The translations under genes were made by a program, and so were the position numbers. A DNA stretch of 64,000 nucleotides from Pseudodesulfovibrio thermohalotolerans (GTDB lineage: Bacteria > Desulfobacterota > Desulfovibrionia > Desulfovibrionales > Desulfovibrionaceae): assembly GCF_021353295.2 (NCBI RefSeq), contig NZ_CP120635.1, forward strand, positions 910,001 through 974,000, written 5' to 3'. The notes under the pieces were generated by a model. The model was not told the DNA's origin. It saw only the letters and a program-made list of their open reading frames with translations, and did not search any database. Shown here in pieces: positions 1-10,346 of this stretch (position 1 is its first letter; each line of letters opens with the position of its first letter).

Positions 1-2491
<2,491 letters not shown>

Positions 2492-2554
2492 AAAATTAGG
2501 AATTCTCTCTTCCCCTATTGACTATATATTTGAACACCAAGTTCGCCAAATTTT

Positions 2555-2670
2555 CTTGGTGGCCAAGGAGGAGGGGGTACACCCGGTCCCATTCCGAACC
2601 CGGAAGTTAAGCCCTCCATCGCCGATGATACTGCATGGTAGCGTGTGGGAAAGTAGGTCGCCGCCAAGGA
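2555..2670 (+). rRNA. 5S ribosomal RNA
   Basis: The sequence shows the 5S signature: a 5' strand beginning CTTGGTGGCC, the conserved CCCATTCCGAACCCGGAAGT core, and a closing 3' strand ending GCCGCCAAGG that pairs with the start. It sits about 60 bases downstream of the 23S gene in the usual rrn order. Ends are estimated from helix I pairing. Confidence 0.95.
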
Positions 2671-2678
2671 ATATTTCA

Positions 2679-2710
2679 GCCCCCGGTCTTTTTGACCGGG
2701 GGCTTTTCTT
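2679..2710 (+). terminator. rrn operon terminator
   Basis: A perfect 10-bp stem (GCCCCCGGTC / GACCGGGGGC) with a TTTTT loop is followed by TTTTCTT, nine bases after the 5S gene. This is a standard intrinsic terminator for the rRNA operon. Confidence 0.93.
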
Positions 2711-2739
2711 ATGCGGCCCCATGTCAAGGACTCCCTATT

Positions 2740-2918
2740 TACTCGATTTCCCTATTTCTTAGGCCAGACTCCACCCTCACCATAACGGCTATTAGTTTGT
2801 ATTCCTTTTCTTATTCGTGCTCTACGGCACCAAGTACCTATTCGGTACGTAAATCAGTTTAAGATCGCCATTTCTATTTTCGTGGTCTACGCCACCAAAG
2901 CCCCGCCGCGATCTTTGT
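2740..2918 (-). ncRNA. Candidate bridge (seek) RNA region of the IS110/IS1111 element
   Basis: This non-coding stretch lies just 3' of the transposase. Read on the minus strand it holds two copies of an imperfect repeat, TTTGGTGGCGTAGACCACGA and CTTGGTGCCGTAGAGCACGA, each able to form a small hairpin. Between them is a third hairpin, GTACC-GAATA-GGTAC. IS1111-group elements are known to encode their guide RNA downstream of the transposase, so this is the natural candidate. Expression and boundaries are inferred only. Confidence 0.4.
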
Positions 2919-3980
2919 TCACGACTGCGTTACAGGTAAGCTGAGCTTCCACAAAAGCGCGGCCAATTTACGAGCAAGCGCAGCTATTGCTTTTTGTGCC
3001 ACACCATGTCGGCTATAAATTCGGTTGTAGAACTCCCTGGCCCACTCATCTCGCTGCTTCCACACCCAAGCTGCTTCAATCAGTAAACTTCGTAATCGCT
3101 TTTGACCGACCGGGCGAAGTGTTGCCTTACCCTTGCTGCCTCCACTTTGCCGCATCACTGGCGCAAGGCCCAGGTAAGCTGTCACCTCTTCGCTGCGATT
3201 GAAACGTTCCGGGCGGTAAACCTCTGCCGCAAAAGTCGTGGCCACGACTTCGCCAACGCCGGGAACGGACCTCATGGCGGCAATACGTCTTGCCTCGTCT
3301 TGTTCCCGGATGCTTATTCGCAAACGCTGATCCACTTTGCGTTGTGCACAAGCGAAGTACTCCAGTTCATCGAGCAAGCTTTCAAGAGTCTCTTTTGCCC
3401 CCGAAGGAAGTTCCACCTGATGAAGTGTGAGTATGGCAGCCTTGCTCCAATGGTCCAGATCGGCAGGCTCCTGCGCTCCAAGATAAAGAAGAAGTGAACG
3501 AATCCGTTGTTTAGCTCGACGAAGAGAGTCGGTGAGCTGATGCCTTCGACGCTCAAGAGCACGGAAGGCTTCAGCTTCAACGGAAGGAATGGCGATTGGT
3601 CTGATCAGGCCGGAGGCTGCCAGCTCTGCCAGTTTGCGGCAGTCCAGGCTGTCGGTCTTGTTGGTAGCGGTAATGGGGCGCGGGATTCGGCTTGGCGCAG
3701 CAACGACAACCGTAACACCTTCTGCTTCGAGGCTCCTGGCCAACTCAAAGCCAGTCGGTCCAGATTCATAGCAAACCGCGCCAACCTCAACAGGTAATGA
3801 CATGACAAGCCGGGTGAGTGCTGTTGCATCAGCCGGACAAGTCCAGTCCTTCACGGCACCATCAGGTCTGAGCAAAGCCACGCTGAAACTCAGCTTATGG
3901 ACGTCCACTCCTATCCATACCTTCTCGCCGGAAAACGCTTCAACAAACCGATGAACAGATGATACTTTGAGCTTTGCCAT
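2919..3980 (-). CDS. IS110 family transposase
   Basis: This 353-aa protein has the N-terminal DEDD (RuvC-like) half of IS110 transposases, with GVDVHK near residue 24 carrying the first catalytic Asp and KTDSLDCRKLAELA near residue 107 carrying later acidic residues. The C-terminal Tnp20 half contains the SVPGVGEVVATTFAAEV helix-hairpin-helix-like segment and the serine-containing RQSGGSKGK region. Length is normal for the family and no frameshift is visible, so it may be active. IS110 enzymes move a circular intermediate under guidance of an element-encoded RNA. The start is chosen at the ATG that follows AGGGAGGCCGAC. The first residues match the truncated copy at 38010, which supports this start. 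Confidence 0.93.
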   Translation of the reverse strand: MAKLKVSSVHRFVEAFSGEKVWIGVDVHKLSFSVALLRPDGAVKDWTCPADATALTRLVMSLPVEVGAVCYESGPTGFELARSLEAEGVTVVVAAPSRIPRPITATNKTDSLDCRKLAELAASGLIRPIAIPSVEAEAFRALERRRHQLTDSLRRAKQRIRSLLLYLGAQEPADLDHWSKAAILTLHQVELPSGAKETLESLLDELEYFACAQRKVDQRLRISIREQDEARRIAAMRSVPGVGEVVATTFAAEVYRPERFNRSEEVTAYLGLAPVMRQSGGSKGKATLRPVGQKRLRSLLIEAAWVWKQRDEWAREFYNRIYSRHGVAQKAIAALARKLAALLWKLSLPVTQS

Positions 3981-4056
3981 GTCGGCCTCCCTTGGTTTTG
4001 GGGTTCACTGGTACTGTTACCAGCAAAACTTGGGAGTGCCGACATGGTATTTTTTA

Positions 4057-5190
4057 TGGTTCATCCAGTTCAAGCGTACTTTTGACAAAATGAAAGGACA
4101 TGGCGTCCAACCGTTGGAAGCATCACCAACCAGCGGAGGGAGTAATCGCCATGTCCACGAGTTTCATCTACCACGCGTTCGGCCTGCGAGGCTACGACTA
4201 CGTTCGGCAGGATTTCATCGCAGGCAACATCATCCTGAAAGTGCAGCCCCAGGATGAGTTGATTCGTTGCCCTTGCTGCCATTCCAGAAACATCATTCGC
4301 CACGGCTTTGCCGAAAGATGGGTTCAGACTGTGCCCATCGGTTTCAAGCCCGTCTGGCTGGTCATTCCCGTCCAACGGGTAGGATGTCGCAATTGCGGCG
4401 TCATTCGCTTGATCGACATTCAGATCGCCGAGCCCAGGCGCTGGTATACGAAAGCGTTTGAACGATATGCTCTCGCCCTGGCAAAAAAGATGACGATTCA
4501 GGATGTTGCCGACCTGCTGGGCGTTGGTTGGGACACCATCAAATCGATCTTCAAGCGTTATCTGTTTCGCCGTTTTTCAAGACCCAGCCTGAGAAAGATC
4601 AAGTATATCGCCATCGACGAAATCAGCGTCCGCAAAGGGCAAAAGTACCTCACGCTGGTCATGGACCTCGAAAGTGGCGCTGTCGTCTTTGTTGGCGAAG
4701 GACGAAGCCGAGAAACGCTGATCCCGTTTTGGGGACGTCTTAAGAAGACAAAAGCCAAGATTGCGGCTGTGGCGACGGACATGAATGCCGGCTACATCCG
4801 CGCTGTCATGGAGAACCTGCCGAATGCGGCTATCGTGTTTGACCGGTTTCATGTGGTCAAGCTGATGAATGAAAAGATCACACAGATACGCCGCCAGATC
4901 TTTCGGGAACTCACCTCTCCACTTGAAAGAAAGGCGGTCAAAGGGACTCGGTGGATTCTGCTGAAAAACTCGGAAAATTTGGATGAAAGCCGCGATGAAA
5001 AGGAGCGCTTGGGTGAAGCGTTGCGGCTGAACAAACCTTTGGCGACAGCCTACTATCTGAAAGAGGATTTGCGACAACTCTGGTCCCAGCCGAACAAGGC
5101 GACGGCAGAGAAGGTCGCCAACGACTGGATCGCCAGGGCCGAAGCCTCGGAGATACGCCCTTTGCGGGTCATGGCGAGGACGCTTGCCAC
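4057..5190 (+). mobile_element. ISL3 family element, 3'-truncated copy
   Basis: The left end GGTTCATCCAGTTCAAGCG matches the terminal repeat of the complete copy at 47571, and the two copies are nearly base-identical to about 5190. There the sequence switches abruptly to an IS3 remnant in the opposite orientation, so the right inverted repeat and the last part of the transposase are gone. Confidence 0.88.
4151..5190 (+). pseudogene. ISL3 transposase, C-terminally truncated
   Basis: This is the same protein as the complete transposase at 47665-48879 up to the residues LATNR, after which the frame runs into foreign sequence and stops at 5299. The N-terminal zinc-binding motif (CPCCHSRNIIRHG, then CRNCG), a helix-turn-helix, and the early DDE residues (IDEISV, ATDMNAGY, VFDRFHVV) are intact. 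The distal catalytic Glu region (GPIEGTNNKIK in the full copy) is lost, so transposition activity is not expected. Start is taken at the ATG after GGAGGGAGTAATCGCC rather than the upstream ATG at 4100. Confidence 0.88.
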
Positions 5191-5719
5191 AAACCGAATC
5201 CCCAATTGCGCTGGTTGTGCGTCAAACGCAACAGCCAATCAGCGATCCGCTCATTCTCAGCCGAGAGCTTCGGTTCATAGCGATAACAGGTCTGGCTGAT
5301 GCTGAATGCTTCGCAGGCTTGCCGGATAGTTGCGGCTGTTTCCTGCACGGCTCTTTTGGCCATCTCGCGGCGACGAGACGGCCTTACCAATTTTTTGCAA
5401 GAGCTTCGGCAACGATTTCGGCTTTGATTTTTTCGTCGGCATACATGCGTTTGACCATTTGGTTTTCTTTCTCCAGCTCTTTCATGCGTGCCATTAGCGA
5501 GGCATCCATGCCGCCGTATTTGGAGCACCATTTGTAAACGTGGCACTACTCATGCCGTGCTCACGGCAGAGTTGGGCTACGGGCACACCATTCGCGGCTT
5601 GCTTCAAAATATTCAGAATCTGACTGTCAGAATAACGGGACTTCTTCATGTAAAATCTCCTGCGTTGTCTTTACGAGAAAATTCTACTTTTCAGAACCAC
5701 TAATTTTCGGGGGATTACC
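5190..5719 (-). pseudogene. IS3 family element remnant (orfA frameshifted, orfB truncated)
   Basis: Read on the minus strand, an ATG at 5649 preceded by GGAG opens an IS3 orfA (MKKSRYSDSQILNILKQAA, then VAQLCREHGMSSATF). At SSATF a base appears to be missing (expected TTTTAC, seen TTTAC), which shifts the frame out of the usual KYGGMDAS continuation; that continuation is still readable in another frame. orfB begins (MAKRAVQETAATIRQACEAF) but is cut after NQRNWGFGLWQ by the junction with the ISL3 copy, losing the whole DDE core. The right end, near GGGGGATTACC at 5719, marks where the element cuts into the next gene. Confidence 0.82.
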
Positions 5720-6948
5720 TCCGCTGCGGCGAATGCCGAACCGTCTGCCCCGTTTTCGACGATACCCCTTCGGAGCGGTATACGGCACGAGGCAAGATCG
5801 CCATTGCCGAAAGTCTGGCGCGCGGCGATCTGGAGTTCAACGGGCATACCCGCGAACTTTTCGATAACTGTCTGCTCTGCACCGGCTGCGCCAGCCAGTG
5901 TTCCAGCGGCGCGCGGGCGGATAAAGTGGTTATCGCCGTGCGCGAGGCGTTTGCCAACGAGATGGGCGTCCCGCCTCTCAAGAAGGCCGTGGCCGAGACT
6001 CTGTCCCTGCCCCGTTCGGTCCTCGATGCGGGTGCCAGGATCGGCTCCATGGCACAGCGGCTGGCCTTCAAGGGGGTTCCCGGCACGAGCGGCCTCTACC
6101 GCCGTTTTGCCATGCCCGGCGTGGACAAGGAGCAGTACGTTCCCCAATTGGCCGCCAAGTCCTTTCGGAACGAAGTGCGGTTCTCCGGCAAGCCCGGGCA
6201 GCCCCGCGTCGTCTTTTTCACCGGCTGCATGACCAACTACAGCATGACCGAAATCGGTCATAGCCTGGTCAAGGTCCTCAACGGGCTCGGCGTTTCGGTG
6301 GAAGTCCCGTCGGAGCAGGCGTGCTGCGGTATGCCCATGCTGGCCTCGGGAGAGGCCGACGTGGTCCGCAAGCAGGCCGGGCGGAATATGAAGGCCCTGG
6401 CGAACGACGACGTGCCCATCGTGACGGCCTGCGCGTCGTGCGGCCACATGCTCAAGCACGGCTACCTGGACCGTTTCGGAGACGATGAAGAACTCGCGGC
6501 CGGTCTGCGGAACATCGCCGAACGTACCCTGGACATCTCGGAATATCTGATGACCCGCGTGGATCGGGAGCGGCTTGAAGGGTTGCTGGAAAAGACGGCT
6601 CCAGTCAGCGCCACCTATCATGATCCGTGTCATCTGCGCAAAGCGCAGAAGATCGTCGAGGAACCTCGCGCGGTGCTGGAAATGGCCACCGGCGGCCCGG
6701 TCAACGAGATGCGTCGTCCGGAAGCCTGCTGCGGCCTCGGCGGCACATACTGCCTGGCCAACATGGAGCGGTCCAAGCGGATTCAGGCCAAAAAGATAGA
6801 CGACGCGGCGGCAACCCATGCCGACGTCATGGCCACTGCGTGTCCCGGCTGCATCCTTCAGTTGCGCGACGGGATTCGCCGGAACGCGGCCACAGACATG
6901 CCTGTCAAGCACGTCATCCAACTGCTTGCCGAAGCCATGAAGAAATAG
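5704..6948 (+). pseudogene. Fe-S oxidoreductase subunit (GlcF/LutA/GlpC type), 5'-truncated
   Basis: The protein reads in frame from about 5716 with YLRCGECRTVCPVF, a second cluster motif NCLLCTGCASQCSSGAR, then two CCG domains (TGCMTNYS to EQACCGMPM and CASCGHML; YHDPCHLRKAQK to EACCGLGGTY and TACPGC). This is the architecture of the heterodisulfide-reductase-like Fe-S subunit that accepts electrons from a flavoprotein dehydrogenase in lactate or glycolate oxidation. The gene has no proper start: sequence upstream of about 5716 belongs to the IS3 remnant, and at least the start and first cysteine motif residues are missing. The partner dehydrogenase gene, normally upstream, is absent, presumably lost with the IS event. 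A GTG at 5926 could only yield a protein lacking both ferredoxin-like clusters. Confidence 0.85.
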
Positions 6949-7030
6949 ATAGAGACCTCGTCCGGGCCGCTGGGTGACAGGGGACGCCCCATCCTTCCGT
7001 CATCCACGGCCCGGGCCGAGAAGAAAAGCC

Positions 7031-7084
7031 CGCGGCGGCGAAGCCGGACCTATTGTGTCCCGGACTTCGCCGCCGCGTCTTTTG
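7031..7084. terminator. Bidirectional terminator between convergent genes
   Basis: A long stem formed by GCGGCGGCGAAG-CCGG and CCGG-ACTTCGCCGCCGC encloses an 8-11 base loop, with AAAAG on the left and TCTTTT on the right, so it can end transcripts from both sides. It lies between the plus-strand Fe-S gene and the minus-strand dms operon. Confidence 0.85.
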
Positions 7085-7099
7085 GGGGAAAGGAAGGGA

Positions 7100-8134
7100 T
7101 CAGTTGTTCATCGCTCGGAGTTTGTGCGAGCAAATCGCACAGTAGCCGTTTTCGTCCAGGGCGGTGGTTTGGGCACGGCATCGTTTGCAGGTGCCGATCT
7201 CGCCCTGAAAAAGCGTCTGTGGGGAAAGGGTGAAGGATTCGAGATTCGTGGGAGAGGGATGGAGAAAGCGCGGCAGGCAGACGTTGACGCAGGCCCCGCA
7301 GTCAACGCACAGGGCGGGGATGAATTCCAGTGTGCGGCGTGAACCTTCCTTGGTCAATCGCAGCGCGCCGGTGGTGCAGACGTTGGCGCATGCCCCGCAG
7401 GCGGTGCAATGGCCGTCGCCCCGGATCATCCCGAAAGCCAGACCCTCGGGGGTGGCCCCTTTGGCGTTCAGCGCCTTGAGGTGTTCCGCCAATTGGACCC
7501 GTCTGTCGGTTTTGCCGGGTTTTGTGGATGAGCCGTTGTCGATGGAAGGCGTCACACTGTGTGCGAGAAATCCAAGAAAGCCCCTCCTGGAGAGGGAAAC
7601 GTCGCTTTCCCGGCGTGATGGGGAATCCTTTTTCGACCATGTCCGCACGACGAACGGGTTCGCCGGGGCATCGGCCGAGCGGGCCAGGATGGCTCGGGCC
7701 TGCTTGAGGACGGTCTCGAAATTTTTTCCGCCGTCGCCGGATCGGCAGGCGGCGCAATTTCCGGTGAAGAAGGTGACGGTGCCCTTTTGCCTGCGCCAGA
7801 GGGCGAGCAGGGTTTCAAGGCCGAGGCTGGAAAGGCAGCCGGAGACCGGGAGTTCGTCATGGGCGCATCGTCCTGCCTTGGGGCAGCGCAGGGCGTGTGG
7901 CGCAACGTCGCGCTCCGCAAGGGTGCGGAGCAGGGAGGCGGGAGCGTCGTGAACCAGCGCGCCCGTGGGGCACACGGAGGCGCAGGCTCCGCAATTTTTG
8001 CACGATTCGATTTGGATGGCCGGTCCGTCGCGCAGGTCCATGGCGTTCGATGGGCACACCGCCATGCACCTCGCACACCGGCCGCCCAGGCGCAGTGGAC
8101 AGAGCGAGGTGTTGACGGCGGGGGCGTTGAGCAT
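7100..8134 (-). CDS. Multi-cluster 4Fe-4S protein, last gene of the dms operon
   Basis: The protein carries two ferredoxin-type modules, one at each end. The N-terminal pair is CARCMAVCPSNAMDL and CKNCGACASVCPTGAL (about residues 20-65); the C-terminal pair is CTACGACANVCTTGAL and CVDCGACVNVCLPRF, followed by a CKRC...CAIC zinc/Fe-S knuckle. A middle region holds CPKAGRC and GNCAACRSG. It most likely shuttles electrons to, or assists assembly of, the Mo enzyme encoded upstream; the exact partner is not shown by sequence. An alternative in-frame start at 8194 would overlap torD by 41 bases, so the inner ATG at 8134, 20 bases after the torD stop, is preferred. The start is not certain. Confidence 0.82.
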   Translation of the reverse strand: MLNAPAVNTSLCPLRLGGRCARCMAVCPSNAMDLRDGPAIQIESCKNCGACASVCPTGALVHDAPASLLRTLAERDVAPHALRCPKAGRCAHDELPVSGCLSSLGLETLLALWRRQKGTVTFFTGNCAACRSGDGGKNFETVLKQARAILARSADAPANPFVVRTWSKKDSPSRRESDVSLSRRGFLGFLAHSVTPSIDNGSSTKPGKTDRRVQLAEHLKALNAKGATPEGLAFGMIRGDGHCTACGACANVCTTGALRLTKEGSRRTLEFIPALCVDCGACVNVCLPRFLHPSPTNLESFTLSPQTLFQGEIGTCKRCRAQTTALDENGYCAICSHKLRAMNN

Positions 8135-8153
8135 GGCGGCTGCCCGTTGGTAA

Positions 8154-8801
8154 TCAGGCTTGCTCAGGTTGCAGGAGGTCGGCAGCCTGGGCAAGGGTGT
8201 CGGTGGAAATGGTGGAAACGGCTCTGTAGAAAGAGGAGGACTCGTGCCCGGCGACTGCTTCCAGAAAACGGTCCGACCAGCGGGCGAGGTGGGCGTTCAG
8301 GAATTTGCCCGCCATGGCAAGATGCCGGTCCGCCGCCTTCATGTCGCCATTGTCGACGGCTTCGGCCGCGCATCCCATCACGCCGCCGAGAAACGACATC
8401 TCCAGACCTATGTGGTCGTCGGGTTCGTTTTCGGGGTTGGGCGACACGAGGCCGTATTGGGCATAGGCTTCGCGCACGTCGAACATGGGACCGTCGAACA
8501 GCAGGTGGTCCTTGGTGGTCCACACGGATTCCCAAAGGGGAATGGAGCCGTCGGGGCCGATGAAGAGGACGGTGTACTCCGCCATGAGAGCCGCCTGGGC
8601 GAGTTCGTCATGGGTTTCGACGCCTGTTTTCAGGAATCGCAGCGCCTCGCGCGTCTCCTCGGAGAGAGGTGCAAGGGGCCACTCCCCGAATACGTTGTTT
8701 TCCTTTACTTGGGAGAGGAAAGCCGTATCAGGCGGTTCGATGAAGAGCCGGGCGATAAAATTCAGGCTGAGGGCGCAGGCGCCAAGTTGTTCTGAGTTCA
8801 T
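8154..8801 (-). CDS. TorD/DmsD-family Mo-enzyme chaperone
   Basis: This is a 215-aa all-helical protein of the TorD family size. It has the family-typical helix with the acidic/Pro segment near the middle (YTVLFIGPDGSIPLWESVW) and the later E-P-DDHIGLEMSFLG motif, equivalent to the E-P-x-DHI signature of TorD/DmsD chaperones. These proteins bind the Tat signal of the catalytic subunit and hold it for cofactor insertion. The gene sits in the operon behind dmsC, from which it is separated by a hairpin, and it ends 20 bases before the start chosen for the ferredoxin-like gene. Confidence 0.87.
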   Translation of the reverse strand: MNSEQLGACALSLNFIARLFIEPPDTAFLSQVKENNVFGEWPLAPLSEETREALRFLKTGVETHDELAQAALMAEYTVLFIGPDGSIPLWESVWTTKDHLLFDGPMFDVREAYAQYGLVSPNPENEPDDHIGLEMSFLGGVMGCAAEAVDNGDMKAADRHLAMAGKFLNAHLARWSDRFLEAVAGHESSSFYRAVSTISTDTLAQAADLLQPEQA

Positions 8802-8812
8802 AATTTTATGAC

Positions 8813-8836
8813 GGCCCGGAGGCGAACCTCCGGGCC
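8813..8836 (-). terminator. Intercistronic hairpin between dmsC and torD
   Basis: A perfect 10-bp stem GGCCCGGAGG / CCTCCGGGCC with a CGAA tetraloop is not followed by a clear U-tract on either strand. It more likely stabilises or attenuates the mRNA, giving less torD and ferredoxin product than dmsABC, than ends transcription completely. Confidence 0.6.
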
Positions 8837-8846
8837 ATTGTTGACG

Positions 8847-9713
8847 TTATATGCCGATACGCATGTAGGTGCCGTAGAACATGAGCCGGTCGATGATCTC
8901 TCCGGCCATGACCAGGACCAGGGCGCAGAGGGCGGGGTTCACGGCGAGGCGGAACTGTTTGGCGCCGATGGCCTTGAAACCGAACCAGGTGAATATGCCG
9001 ACACCGGCGCAGATCATGGCGATGCGGACCACCAGCACCGAGACGCCTTCACCGGCGACGAGGTCGAGACCGCTGGTCCCGAGGCTGCCGACGTTGCTCA
9101 GGGCGATCATGCCCAGGGCCACGGCGATGAACTTGAGGGCGAGACCGACTTGCGCGGAGGCGCAGAGCAGGCCGGTGACGGCCGTGCAGTCCTCGTCGCA
9201 ATCCTTGCCGCTGTTTTCGATGCTGCCGATCACGCCGCTCGCGACCGCTCCGGCCAGGAGCGTGGTGCCGTAGAAGCTGAACGCCGTGGAAACGGTGTTC
9301 CAGCCGGGCACGGTCTCAAGCAGGTAAACCTTGGTCATGACGAACACCGCGAGGAGCCCGAGAGCCATGGAAAGCGCGGACAGGGCCGTGGCCTTGGCTT
9401 CGTCGTTGCGAATTCTCACGAAGGAAAGCACGCAGATTGCGGCGAAGAAGGCGGATACGGACAGAATCTCGCGGCTGAGCCACGAGTCGCCCAGGTTCAT
9501 GATGGTGAAGACGCTGTGCAGCGGGGTGCCCAGGTGGGTCAGGGACAAGACCAGACCCAGGGCGGTCATGACGCACGCAACCGGGGTCTGCCAGCGCAGG
9601 GTCGAACCGGACGCTCCGGAAAAGAGCCGGGCGGCTTCGGTAATAACCACGATTCCCACTGCGCTCTGAACGAGGATGGTGAACAGGACGAGGCTCCAAT
9701 CACTGGAAAACAT
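8847..9713 (-). CDS. dmsC: DMSO reductase anchor subunit (DmsC family)
   Basis: This 288-aa polytopic membrane protein has about eight hydrophobic helices and the DmsC-type segment LSLTHLGTPLHSVFTIMNLGDSWLSREI in its first third. It anchors the DmsAB dimer to the membrane and oxidises menaquinol, passing electrons to the Fe-S subunit. It starts two bases after the dmsB stop, so the genes are translationally linked. Length is close to E. coli DmsC (287). The actual respiratory substrate of the complex (DMSO, TMAO, polysulfide or another) cannot be read from the sequence. Confidence 0.88.
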   Translation of the reverse strand: MFSSDWSLVLFTILVQSAVGIVVITEAARLFSGASGSTLRWQTPVACVMTALGLVLSLTHLGTPLHSVFTIMNLGDSWLSREILSVSAFFAAICVLSFVRIRNDEAKATALSALSMALGLLAVFVMTKVYLLETVPGWNTVSTAFSFYGTTLLAGAVASGVIGSIENSGKDCDEDCTAVTGLLCASAQVGLALKFIAVALGMIALSNVGSLGTSGLDLVAGEGVSVLVVRIAMICAGVGIFTWFGFKAIGAKQFRLAVNPALCALVLVMAGEIIDRLMFYGTYMRIGI

Positions 9714-9715
9714 GG

Positions 9716-10336
9716 CTACACCTCCTCGGGGTTGCTGATTTTACCCATTTTCGAACCGCCGGGCTTGGCGTTCATGGCGGGCGTGACGATCAGGTTGGGC
9801 TGGGTGATGTTCGGATCGGGCAGGGGCGCCACGATGTTGAGTTTGCCGTACTTGGCGACAAGCTCGTCATACTCCCCGAAGTCCAGGGCGCGACAGGGGC
9901 AGGCGGCGACGCAGGCGGGCTCCTTGCCCTCCTTGAGGTAGTCGCGGCAGAAGTCGCACTTGGTCATCTTGCCCAGTTCCGGGTTGTATTGCGGGGCGGA
10001 GTAAGGACAGCCCCATTCGCAATAGCGGCAGCCGACGCACTTGTCGGGATCGACGGTGACGATGCCGTCCTCGTTCTTGTGCATGGCCGTGGTGGGACAC
10101 GAGCGGACGCAGATCGGGTTTTCGCAGTGGTTGCAGGAAACGGACAGATAGTAGCTGAACACGTTTTGCGTGTAGGTGCCATCCGGGCGTTCAACCCATT
10201 CTCCGCCGACGTATTCCGTTACCCGCCTCCACAGGACGCCAAGAGGCAGATCGTGCTTGTCGATGCAGGCGATCATGCATGTCTTGCACCCCGTGCAGCG
10301 GGAGTTGTCTATATGGAAAGCTGGACGCTTCAACAT
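9716..10336 (-). CDS. dmsB: DMSO reductase Fe-S subunit (DmsB family)
   Basis: The 206-aa protein is the same length as E. coli DmsB and carries sixteen cysteines in four ferredoxin motifs: CTGCKTCMIAC, CNHCENPICVRSC, CVGCRYCEWGC and CDFC-x9-ACVAAC. These bind four [4Fe-4S] clusters that wire the membrane subunit to the Mo catalytic subunit. It lies 10 bases downstream of dmsA and 2 upstream of dmsC. Confidence 0.93.
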   Translation of the reverse strand: MLKRPAFHIDNSRCTGCKTCMIACIDKHDLPLGVLWRRVTEYVGGEWVERPDGTYTQNVFSYYLSVSCNHCENPICVRSCPTTAMHKNEDGIVTVDPDKCVGCRYCEWGCPYSAPQYNPELGKMTKCDFCRDYLKEGKEPACVAACPCRALDFGEYDELVAKYGKLNIVAPLPDPNITQPNLIVTPAMNAKPGGSKMGKISNPEEV

Positions 10337-10346
10337 GAATTTCTCC

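Larger units (their letters stand above)
2723..4046 (-). mobile_element. IS110 family (IS1111-like) insertion sequence
   Basis: An IS110-type transposase gene on the minus strand is flanked by imperfect subterminal inverted repeats. CATGTC-AAGG-ACTCCC starts near 2723, and its partner CATGTC-GGC-ACTCCC, read on the minus strand, ends near 4046. About 180 bases of structured non-coding DNA lie downstream of the transposase and only about 60 upstream, which is the IS1111 arrangement. It sits directly beyond the rrn terminator and abuts the ISL3 copy on its right. Exact ends are inferred from the repeats. A short fragment of a related copy lies at 37938-38061. Confidence 0.72.

Noticed and set aside
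5671-6921. 416-residue open frame on the minus strand opposite the Fe-S subunit
   Set aside because: It is the mirror of a cysteine-rich GC-rich gene; it is His-rich without motifs.
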